In this document: in pieces, positions 1-5,861 of the stretch
Position numbering within the stretch: the stretch's first letter is position 1
Layout: every line of letters starts with the position of its first letter
From: an uncultured Candidatus Saccharibacteria bacterium
GTDB lineage: Bacteria > Patescibacteriota > Saccharimonadia > Saccharimonadales > Saccharimonadaceae
Reading direction: 5' to 3'
Assembly (NCBI GenBank): GCA_937958235.1
Contig: CALFGG010000022.1
Location: 1 to 7,526 of the forward strand
Length of the DNA stretch: 7,526 nt
Made by a program: the position numbers and the translations under genes
The notes under the pieces: model-generated
What the model saw: the letters and a program-made list of their open reading frames with translations, nothing else
What the model was told of the DNA's origin: nothing
The model's database searches: none

Positions 1-1956
1 ATTCTGGATTGGAGTGTCTTCGTCAAGACCAACATAGCGAAGGATGTTGCCAAGCTGCATGCCTTGGAAGATGCGCATGAGATCGTCTTCACAAGAGACA
101 AAGAATTGAGTGATGCCAGGATCTCCCTGACGACCACCACGACCACGGAGCTGATTGTCAACACGGCGGGAATCATTTCTTTCAGAACCAATCACGACAA
201 GACCGCCCATTTTCTTGACTTCATCAGAAAGTTTAATGTCTGTACCTCGTCCAGCCATATTGGTGGCAAGAGTGATTGCTCCCTTTTCACCGGCCTTTGC
301 AATAATAGCAGCCTCACGTTCGTTATTTTTGGCGTTTAAGATTTCATATTTTAATCCAACCTCATCAAGATGTTTGGCGATTAATTCGTTTTTAACGATG
401 CTTGCAGAGCCTACGAGGATAGGTAGACCCTTGGCGTGATATTCCTGAATTGCTTTAATGATGGCGCGTATTTTTCCAGCTTCAGTGCGGAAGATTAGGT
501 CGTCTTTATCGATACGGATAATAGGTCGGTTTGGTGGAATTTGAATAACATCAAGAGCATAAATTTGCTGGAATTCTTCAGCTTCGGTAAAGGCAGTACC
601 GGTCATGCCGGAAAGCTTACGATAGAGACGGAAGAAGTTCTGGAAGGAAATGGTGGCGAGGGTCATTGACTCTTCTTTGACTACTACACCTTCTTTAGCT
701 TCGATTGCCTGGTGAAGGCCTTCATTGTAGCGGCGGCCATGCATGAGACGACCGGTGTGTTCGTCAACGATGATTACTTCGCCTGAGTTAGTCACGACAT
801 AGTCGCGATCACGATTAAAGACAATTTGGGCGCGAAGAGCTTGATCGAGATGATAGACAAGACGAGAGTTTTCGGCCGAATAAAGATTTTCGACGCCAAG
901 CAAGCGTTGGACTTTTTCGATTCCCTGATCTGTGAGAGTAACAGATTTGTGCTTTTCATCAAGTACATAGTCTGAGGAGTCGAGTTTAGCGACGACTTTT
1001 GCAAATTGATAATAGGAGTCTGGATTATCGCCTGCAGGAGCAGAAATAATGAGAGGAGTGCGAGCCTCATCGATGAGAATGGAGTCAACCTCATCGACAA
1101 TGGCAAAGTTTAACTCACGTTGCCTAAGGAAATCAACCTCATTGACCATATTGTCGCGTAGATAATCAAAACCAAATTCGTTATTAGTACCATAGGTGAC
1201 GTCAGCCGCGTAGGCTTCTTTTCTTGTACATGGCTTAAGATGTCGCATACGTTCATCGTCGTGGTCCTCGTTGATGTATTCTGGATCATAAATGAAGCTA
1301 GCGTCGGCAATAATTACACCGATACTTAGTCCAAGAAAGTGATAGACTGGAGCATTCCAACCGGCATCACGTTGTGCGAGGTAGTCATTAACGGTAACTA
1401 CGTGAACGCCGCGTCCGGTTAAGGCGTTAAGATAGGATGGGAGAAGGGCGACAAGGGTTTTACCTTCACCAGTTTTCATTTCGGCTACATTGCCTTCATG
1501 GAGTACGATACCACCAATAAGCTGGACATCAAAATGACGCATACCAAGAACGCGGAAAGTGGATTCACGAACAAGGGCGAAGGCGTCAGGCAAGAGTTGG
1601 TCAAGAACTTTGTCTTCTTCCTTATTTAGAGATGTTGGTTGATTTTGACTATGATTCTTAGATTTTTGGGTTTTTTTAGTTGCTTTGGCTTGTTTAGCAA
1701 GAGCAACTTTGGCTTCAGCTTTTTTGCGAAGATTTAATAGGCGTTCTTTTAGGATATTAGTCTGTTCTTGTAGTTCCTGGTCAGACATAGCTTGGTATTT
1801 TGGTTCAAGCTTATTAATACCCTGCACGATTTTTTTCATGCGCTTAAGATTTCGTTTTTCAGGATCGCCAAAAACTCCTTGGAGTACACGAGTGGTTAGG
1901 GTCTTATCAGCCAATTTGTCGGTTGGCTTCTTTTCTTTTTTTACTTTTTTCGACAT
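1..1956 (-). CDS. secA: Protein translocase subunit SecA (5' 652 codons; C-terminus lies beyond the left edge)
   Basis: This is the ATPase motor that pushes preproteins through SecYEG at the cytoplasmic membrane. The frame is open from the ATG at 1954-1956 to the window edge. Residues visible, in order: Walker A GEGKT (163-167), VNDYLAQRD (189-197), TYGTNNEFGFDYLRDNM (254-270), DEVDSILIDEAR (288-299, DEAD-type Walker B), the preprotein cross-linking region at roughly 310-440, GMTGTA (450-455), ATNMAGRGTDI (564-574) and QLRGRGGRQGD (602-612). In the last motif a Gly sits where most SecAs have Ser. Walker A lies about 58-60 residues later than in E. coli or B. subtilis SecA. The difference comes from a Lys-rich N-terminal extension (about 20 residues) and a Lys/Gln/Ala-rich insertion at about 75-112. 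A further segment of about 21 residues enlarges NBD1 at 217-244. The start is fixed by an in-frame TGA three codons upstream. GGAGG lies 12 nt before the ATG, longer than usual spacing. The preceding gene is hpf, an adjacency also known in Firmicutes. The helical scaffold, wing and C-terminal tail are not in the window. Confidence 0.98.
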   Translation of the reverse strand, partial: MSKKVKKEKKPTDKLADKTLTTRVLQGVFGDPEKRNLKRMKKIVQGINKLEPKYQAMSDQELQEQTNILKERLLNLRKKAEAKVALAKQAKATKKTQKSKNHSQNQPTSLNKEEDKVLDQLLPDAFALVRESTFRVLGMRHFDVQLIGGIVLHEGNVAEMKTGEGKTLVALLPSYLNALTGRGVHVVTVNDYLAQRDAGWNAPVYHFLGLSIGVIIADASFIYDPEYINEDHDDERMRHLKPCTRKEAYAADVTYGTNNEFGFDYLRDNMVNEVDFLRQRELNFAIVDEVDSILIDEARTPLIISAPAGDNPDSYYQFAKVVAKLDSSDYVLDEKHKSVTLTDQGIEKVQRLLGVENLYSAENSRLVYHLDQALRAQIVFNRDRDYVVTNSGEVIIVDEHTGRLMHGRRYNEGLHQAIEAKEGVVVKEESMTLATISFQNFFRLYRKLSGMTGTAFTEAEEFQQIYALDVIQIPPNRPIIRIDKDDLIFRTEAGKIRAIIKAIQEYHAKGLPILVGSASIVKNELIAKHLDEVGLKYEILNAKNNEREAAIIAKAGEKGAITLATNMAGRGTDIKLSDEVKKMGGLVVIGSERNDSRRVDNQLRGRGGRQGDPGITQFFVSCEDDLMRIFQGMQLGNILRYVGLDEDTPIQN

Positions 1957-1988
1957 AGTCAGTCAAAACCTCCAAAAACAGTATTATA
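1957..1988 (-). promoter_or_regulatory. secA -10 box, short leader and Shine-Dalgarno
   Basis: On the minus strand a perfect TATAAT (1983-1988) is followed by a leader of about 20 nt that carries GGAGG close to its 5' end, then 12 nt to the secA ATG. A weak -35 (TTTATG, 2006-2011) sits 17 bp upstream and overlaps the T-tail of the preceding terminator, so terminator and promoter are packed together. No TGn extension is present, unlike most other promoters in this window. The transcription start (about 1976) is inferred from spacing only. Confidence 0.6.
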
Positions 1989-2009
1989 TTATGAATGTAT
2001 TTTATCATA

Positions 2010-2042
2010 AAAACTGCATGAATTAATGATCCATGCAGTTTT
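2010..2042 (-). terminator. Intrinsic terminator after hpf
   Basis: A perfect 11-bp inverted repeat, AAAACTGCATG (2010-2020) and CATGCAGTTTT (2032-2042), encloses an 11-nt loop. It lies 24 bp past the hpf stop. Read on the minus strand, the hairpin is followed by a run of five T (GCAGTTTTTATG), which fits rho-independent termination of hpf and of any transcript reading through from lysS-serS. The flanking A/T also gives a T-run on the plus strand, but no plus-strand gene points toward it. It separates the translation-gene cluster from secA. Confidence 0.8.
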
Positions 2043-2066
2043 AAATGATATTTTCTTGATTAGTCC

Positions 2067-2429
2067 TTACTTTTCGCGACGAAAGAGGCGAAGGATAGGA
2101 TTTTTACGTAGGTGTGGATTGGTCTCAATTTTATAGCGACGAATTTGACCGGTTAATTTTGCTTCAAGAATATCAATGCCGGCAAAAACATTTGAACACT
2201 CATCCTTGGCTGCAATAACCTTTCCACCTGGAATCTCCATTGCTACAGAAATTTCATATTTGTTACCGTGTGAACGATTTACTTCGGTGACAACAATCTT
2301 AGCAATGACGTCTTTTTTGCTGCCACGTGGAAGATAACGATCTAATTTACCAATGCGCTTGGTGGCGTATTTTTGAAAGCTTTCTTCAACTTTGTAGTTA
2401 CTGCCGCTAATATCAATTTTTTCAATCAT
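2067..2429 (-). CDS. hpf: Ribosome hibernation promoting factor, short HPF/RaiA (YfiA) type
   Basis: This small protein of 120 residues is predicted to bind the 30S decoding region and hold ribosomes inactive in stationary phase or stress. The single S30AE/RaiA domain covers about residues 1-105: SGSNYKVEESFQKYATKRIG near the start (one β-strand and helix), a DRYLPRG turn (30-36), IVVTEVNRSHGNKYEISVAM (45-64), PGGKVIAAKDECSNVFAGID (67-86), and the second helix with KLTGQIRRYK (91-100). A basic tail follows (HLRKNPILRLFRREK). The C-terminal dimerisation domain of long HPF (about 180-190 residues in total) is absent, so 100S formation would need another factor or not occur. An SD, AAAGGAG, lies 5 nt before the ATG and fixes the start. 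The gene lies between serS and secA and is followed by a strong terminator. The exact subtype (HPF versus RaiA) cannot be settled by eye. Confidence 0.93.
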   Translation of the reverse strand: MIEKIDISGSNYKVEESFQKYATKRIGKLDRYLPRGSKKDVIAKIVVTEVNRSHGNKYEISVAMEIPGGKVIAAKDECSNVFAGIDILEAKLTGQIRRYKIETNPHLRKNPILRLFRREK

Positions 2430-2455
2430 ATATACTCCTTTCGCTTATTTTACCA
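2430..2455 (-). promoter_or_regulatory. hpf extended -10 promoter with very short leader
   Basis: On the minus strand TGG-TAAAAT (TG at 2454-2455, hexamer 2447-2452) forms a TGn-extended -10 box. Transcription would start near 2440, giving an 11-nt leader that is little more than the SD (AAGGAG) and its spacer. No convincing -35 is visible. hpf could therefore be expressed apart from serS, which suits a stress-responsive gene, although read-through from serS (48-bp gap, no terminator) is also possible. Confidence 0.5.
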
Positions 2456-2477
2456 TATCAAGTAATAATTAATTGAT

Positions 2478-3722
2478 TTATAACTCGTCAACACCCAGAT
2501 ATGGTTTAAGGACAGCAGGTACTTTGAGTTTGCCATCTTTCTCAGCAAAGTTTTCAATGACGGCCACCATGGTGCGGGCAAGAGAAATGGCAGTACCGTT
2601 GAGGGTGTGAAGGGTTTCAATGGTACCATCTTTACGTCGTACACGGATATTAAGGCCTTTGGCTTGGAAATCAGTACAGTTTGAGCAGCTGGTGAGTTCG
2701 CGATATTTTTGATCAACTGGTGACCAGTATTCGATGTCGTATTTTTTGGCAGCTGGTGCACCTAGATCGCCAGCGGCAATATTGATGACGTGGTACGGAA
2801 TACCAAGTTCTTGCCAAATCTCCTCTTCAATGGCGCGAATTTTTTCGTGAATTTCCTTACTTTGTTCAGGGAGACAGAAGGAATACATCTCTAATTTATT
2901 AAATTGATGAACTCGGAAGAGACCACGAGTGTGTTTGCCGTAAGTACCAGCTTCTTTACGGAAGCAGGCTGAAAATCCAGCATAGAAGAGAGGAAGCTTG
3001 TCTTCGTCGATGATTTCATCCATGTGGTAGCCGGTGATTGGCATCTCAGCGGTGGCAATCATGGCGAGATCTTCACCTTCAATATAGTATTCGTCGCTCT
3101 GGTCAGAGCTTCTTGGGGCAAAACCAGTGCCTTCAAGGACGCGAGAATTGACCATGTCAGGAACGTCCATTAAAGTGAAACCGTGTTCGGTGACTTTTTT
3201 GATACCGAATTGAATTAAAGCGTTTTCAAGTAAAGCTAGGCCGCCTTTAACGTAGTAGAATTTGGCACCAGCAACCTTAGCGCCGCGTTCAAAATCAACC
3301 CAGTCTCTTGAGGTAGCGTAATCTAGGTGATCAACGCCTTCAGCTTTTTGCTCACCCCATTTTGCGACCTCAACACTAGCACTTTCGTCGCCTAGTGGCA
3401 CGTCTTCAAAAATAATATTAGGCACAGCTTTGAGAAGATTTTTAAAACTAGATTCCTCGTCATTAAGCTTGGCTTCTAGTTGAGAAATCTTCTCTTTGAG
3501 GATCTTTCCACGGTTGATTTGTTCTTCGGTTGGTTTGACACCTTTCATGGAGTCAGTGTTTTTGTTACGTTCCTTACGAAGCACTTCAACTTCTTGAAGA
3601 GTGAATTTTCTTTGATCATCAAGAGCAAATAATTTGTCGAGGTTAATATTCTTGTACATTTTTTCGTTGATAGAATGTTGTACTAATTCGCGATTAGCTC
3701 TAATGAAATTAATATCTAACAT
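2478..3722 (-). CDS. serS: Seryl-tRNA synthetase (class IIa)
   Basis: SerRS charges tRNA-Ser (and tRNA-Sec where present) with serine in the cytoplasm. At 414 residues it has the usual bacterial length. The N-terminus MLDINFIRAN is typical, followed by the long antiparallel coiled-coil arm (about 30-100) that grips the tRNA variable arm. The catalytic core shows TAEMPITGY (224-232, serine pocket), motif 2 FRKEAG (254-259) with RGLFRVHQF (266-274), ELTSCSNCTDFQ (342-353), and motif 3 NGTAISLARTMVA (375-387). The C-terminus KPYLG is standard. Motif 3 has Ala where E. coli has Gly, a variation I believe is common in SerRS. AGAGG lies 5 nt before the ATG. The start is 29 bp after the lysS stop with no clear promoter between them, so it is probably co-transcribed with lysS. 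No T-box leader is present. Confidence 0.98.
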   Translation of the reverse strand: MLDINFIRANRELVQHSINEKMYKNINLDKLFALDDQRKFTLQEVEVLRKERNKNTDSMKGVKPTEEQINRGKILKEKISQLEAKLNDEESSFKNLLKAVPNIIFEDVPLGDESASVEVAKWGEQKAEGVDHLDYATSRDWVDFERGAKVAGAKFYYVKGGLALLENALIQFGIKKVTEHGFTLMDVPDMVNSRVLEGTGFAPRSSDQSDEYYIEGEDLAMIATAEMPITGYHMDEIIDEDKLPLFYAGFSACFRKEAGTYGKHTRGLFRVHQFNKLEMYSFCLPEQSKEIHEKIRAIEEEIWQELGIPYHVINIAAGDLGAPAAKKYDIEYWSPVDQKYRELTSCSNCTDFQAKGLNIRVRRKDGTIETLHTLNGTAISLARTMVAVIENFAEKDGKLKVPAVLKPYLGVDEL

Positions 3723-3751
3723 TTTTACCTCTTTTCTTTTTGAATTATCGG

Positions 3752-5212
3752 TTAATTGTCGGTTTTGCGTTTAATGATCGGGAATGGTACGGCCTCACGG
3801 CCGGAGACACCTTCAAGCAGCCAGAAATTGCGTTCAGAGTTACCCCATCCACAAGCAGGTGGCATGCCGTATTCAAGCATTTCAACAAAGTCCATATCAA
3901 GCATTTGGGCTTCATCATCGCCAGAATCACGCATGGCCTGCTGCTCTTCAAAACGGGCAAGCTGATCAATTGGATCATTTAACTCAGAATAGCCATTCCC
4001 CATTTCGGTACCTGCAATAACTGGATGGAACCGTTCGGTAACTAGGGGGTTGTCAGGAGAGATTTTGGCGAGTGGTGAAAGGCTGAGCGGCTCTTCGATT
4101 AACCAGAATGGACCGCCGGATTCTTTGCGGATAAGTTTCCATAAGTTGTCAATTAATCGAGAATCTGCTTGGTTCGATTTGACCTCAACATTATTAGCCT
4201 TAAGAATCTGGACGATTTTGGTGCGATCTGGATTAAAGACATCAATATCAAAATGTTGTTTGATGAGATCAGCGTATTTAATGCGTGGCCATTTTTGGGA
4301 GAGGTCGATATCAAAACCGCCGACAGTAAATTGTAATTTACCCCAGGTTTTCAAGGCGACGTATTTAATCATTTCTTCATAAAAATCCATGCCGTCTCGG
4401 TAGTCTTCGAAGGCAGCATAGGATTCGAAGGCAATATGTTCTGGGAGATGTTCATCGTCGACGCCCTCATTACGAAAACGTGGTCCGATGTCATAGACTT
4501 TTTCGAAGCCTGCACCAAGTAAACGTTTTAAAGGAAGTTCTTGGGAGATGCGAAGATAAAAATCTTCATCTAGAGCATCCATATGGGTGACAAATGGTGC
4601 GGCATCGGCGCCGCCGGTAGTGTGCTCAAGGATTGGGGTGTTAATCTCAATGAAGCCATGTTCATTCATGAAATCGCGAGTAGCTTGCCAAAAACGACTA
4701 CGACGAACGAGGCGTTCTCGCACTTCGGGATTTACGTTCATGTCAACATAGCGTCGACGGTAACGTTCTTCTTTATTAGTGAAGCCATCGCGGCCAGGCA
4801 ATGGGCGGAGAGCCTTAGTTAGGAGACGAACTGCGTCGGTAAAAACGGAGATTTCACCAGTTTGAGACTTACCAACAAGTCCAGTTGCCTCGATAAAATC
4901 ACCAAGATCGAGAAGCTTAAGAGTCTTAACTGAGAGTAAACCTTCTTTTACCTCGTCAGATTGCTTCATGAAGAGCTGAATCTCGCCAAAATAATCGCGG
5001 ATTTTTACAAAAGCTAGTTTACCGAAGCTTCGAATGGCGGTAATACGGCCAGCAATGGTTACTTCTTTTTGATCAAGAGATTCAAAGTTCTCTAAGATTT
5101 CAGAAATTTTGGTGTCACGGTTTGAGTGTGCTGGATACGGATCGATACCGAGATCTTTGATCTCTGATAGTTTACGTAAACGCTCATCCCTGTAGTCGCT
5201 AATTGTTGTCAT
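3752..5212 (-). CDS. lysS: Lysyl-tRNA synthetase, class II, with atypical motifs 2 and 3
   Basis: LysRS attaches lysine to tRNA-Lys. The protein is 486 residues, normal for class II LysRS. It has an N-terminal helix (RLRKLSEIKDLGIDPYP, 11-27), an OB-fold anticodon-binding domain (about 50-133, VTIAGRITAI...KIRD), RRRYVDM (152-158), motif 1 (about 181-201, ending NTPILEHTTGGA), motif 2 RFRNEG (245-250) and the lysine pocket EMGNGYSELNDP (403-414). Two normally conserved ATP-site regions differ. The motif 2 loop reads EHLPEH where E. coli LysRS has RHNPEF, and motif 3 reads GMPPACGWGNSERNFWL where GLPPTAGLGIGIDRMVML is usual, one residue shorter. The frame is clean across both. The start is fixed by an in-frame TAG two codons upstream and the absence of any nearby in-frame alternative. 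No SD precedes it; instead a promoter -10 box lies 6 nt before the ATG. serS follows after 29 bp. Confidence 0.96.
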   Translation of the reverse strand: MTTISDYRDERLRKLSEIKDLGIDPYPAHSNRDTKISEILENFESLDQKEVTIAGRITAIRSFGKLAFVKIRDYFGEIQLFMKQSDEVKEGLLSVKTLKLLDLGDFIEATGLVGKSQTGEISVFTDAVRLLTKALRPLPGRDGFTNKEERYRRRYVDMNVNPEVRERLVRRSRFWQATRDFMNEHGFIEINTPILEHTTGGADAAPFVTHMDALDEDFYLRISQELPLKRLLGAGFEKVYDIGPRFRNEGVDDEHLPEHIAFESYAAFEDYRDGMDFYEEMIKYVALKTWGKLQFTVGGFDIDLSQKWPRIKYADLIKQHFDIDVFNPDRTKIVQILKANNVEVKSNQADSRLIDNLWKLIRKESGGPFWLIEEPLSLSPLAKISPDNPLVTERFHPVIAGTEMGNGYSELNDPIDQLARFEEQQAMRDSGDDEAQMLDMDFVEMLEYGMPPACGWGNSERNFWLLEGVSGREAVPFPIIKRKTDN

Positions 5213-5218
5213 ATACTA

Positions 5219-5227
5219 ATTATACCA
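5219..5227 (-). promoter_or_regulatory. lysS extended -10 promoter, predicted leaderless start
   Basis: On the minus strand TGG-TATAAT (TG at 5226-5227, hexamer 5219-5224) is a consensus TGn-extended -10 box. Only six bases (TAGTAT) separate it from the lysS ATG, so the usual -10 to +1 distance puts the first transcribed base on the A of the ATG. No SD is visible upstream. The -35 position (CTAGAG with a 17-bp spacer) is poor and falls inside an inverted repeat. Confidence 0.65.
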
Positions 5228-5232
5228 TGTCT

Positions 5233-5252
5233 CTGTTCTGTCTCTAGAACAG
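5233..5252. repeat. Inverted repeat upstream of the lysS -10 box
   Basis: CTGTTCT (5233-5239) and AGAACAG (5246-5252) are perfect 7-bp inverted arms around a 6-nt loop (GTCTCT), extendable by one G-T pair in RNA. The repeat covers the -35 region of the lysS promoter, in the frr-lysS gap. Neither strand shows a T-run right after it, so it is a weak terminator candidate. A repressor or activator site is possible. The hexamer GTCTCT also recurs at 5229-5234 and 5240-5245. Confidence 0.5.
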
Positions 5253-5271
5253 CTTAATTTAATAAAGGTGA

Positions 5272-5817
5272 CTAAATTTTCATAATTTCGGCTTCTTTAG
5301 TCTTGAAGAGTTCATCAATCTTGCCTGAGTAATTTTTGATTAGTTCATCGATTTCTTTTTCGCCGCGTTTCTTGACGTCTTCAGAGAGATCTTCGGCGGA
5401 TTTTAATTCTTTTCTAGCATCATCACGTACTTTACGAAGAGCTACTTTAGCTTCCTCAACTTTGGCTGAAGCAGATTTTACAATTTCCTTCCTACGTTCT
5501 TCAGTGAGTGGTGGAACTGGTACGCGAACTACACGGCCGTCATCTGCTGGATTGAGCCCCAGTGTTTGATCAGCGCGAATGGCTGAGGCAATGGCCTGAA
5601 TGGTTGATGGATCAAATGGTGTAATAAGGAGCATCGTAGCATCACCAGCAGTGACATTGGCCACCTGATTTAGTGGCATATATTGACCGTAGGCTTCGAC
5701 CTTAACACTACCTAGCATGTCTGGGTGGGCGCGTCCGGTACGAACTTTTTGCATCTCTGACTTAAAACGCTCGATGATGGCTTCCATGGCTTGTTGGTAT
5801 TCAATATGATCAAACAT
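5272..5817 (-). CDS. frr: Ribosome recycling factor
   Basis: RRF works with EF-G to split the 70S ribosome after termination so that subunits can be reused. At 181 residues it is close to the E. coli length of 185. The three-helix bundle and inserted β/α/β domain are recognisable: helix 1 with KVRTGRAHPDML (24-35), domain II from about 36 to 104 (VEAYGQYMPLNQVANV, TLGLNP, DDGRVVRVPVPPLT), LTEERRKEIVK (104-114) opening helix 2, VALRKVRDDARKE (125-137), and the final helix ending KEAEIMKI. The conserved arginines around RTGRA and RKVRDDA are present. AAAGGA lies 5 nt before the ATG. It starts 44 bp after the proS stop, so it could be read from proS, but it also has its own extended -10 box. Confidence 0.98.
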   Translation of the reverse strand: MFDHIEYQQAMEAIIERFKSEMQKVRTGRAHPDMLGSVKVEAYGQYMPLNQVANVTAGDATMLLITPFDPSTIQAIASAIRADQTLGLNPADDGRVVRVPVPPLTEERRKEIVKSASAKVEEAKVALRKVRDDARKELKSAEDLSEDVKKRGEKEIDELIKNYSGKIDELFKTKEAEIMKI

Positions 5818-5843
5818 AATTTTCCTTTATTTTTCTTATTTAT

Positions 5844-5852
5844 ATAATATCA
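5844..5852 (-). promoter_or_regulatory. Candidate frr extended -10 promoter
   Basis: On the minus strand TGA-TATTAT (TG at 5851-5852, hexamer 5844-5849) is a near-consensus TGn-extended -10 box just past the proS stop codon. It would start transcription near 5837 and give a leader of about 20 nt carrying the AAAGGA SD. A possible -35 would have to lie within the proS 3' end; I did not find a good one. The region is A/T-rich, so a chance match is possible. Confidence 0.4.
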
Positions 5853-5861
5853 CAGGGGAGA

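Noticed and set aside
64..439. Two plus-strand reading frames within secA
   Set aside because: They are antisense to highly conserved SecA helicase motifs and have no recognisable protein features.
1685..2026. Plus-strand frame of 113 codons antisense to the secA 5' end
   Set aside because: It mirrors the Lys-rich secA coding sequence and runs through the secA promoter; composition explains the open frame.
2430..2477. Terminator between serS and hpf
   Set aside because: Only a 5-bp A/T-rich inverted repeat (ATCAA/TTGAT) is present, with no G/C stem and no T-run.
3740..4822. Several plus-strand frames and a minus-strand alternative frame inside lysS
   Set aside because: All overlap conserved LysRS sequence in the correct frame and look like no known protein.
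5233..5252. LexA/SOS box at the lysS palindrome
   Set aside because: The spacing fits neither the E. coli CTG-N10-CAG pattern nor the B. subtilis GAAC-N4-GTTC pattern.
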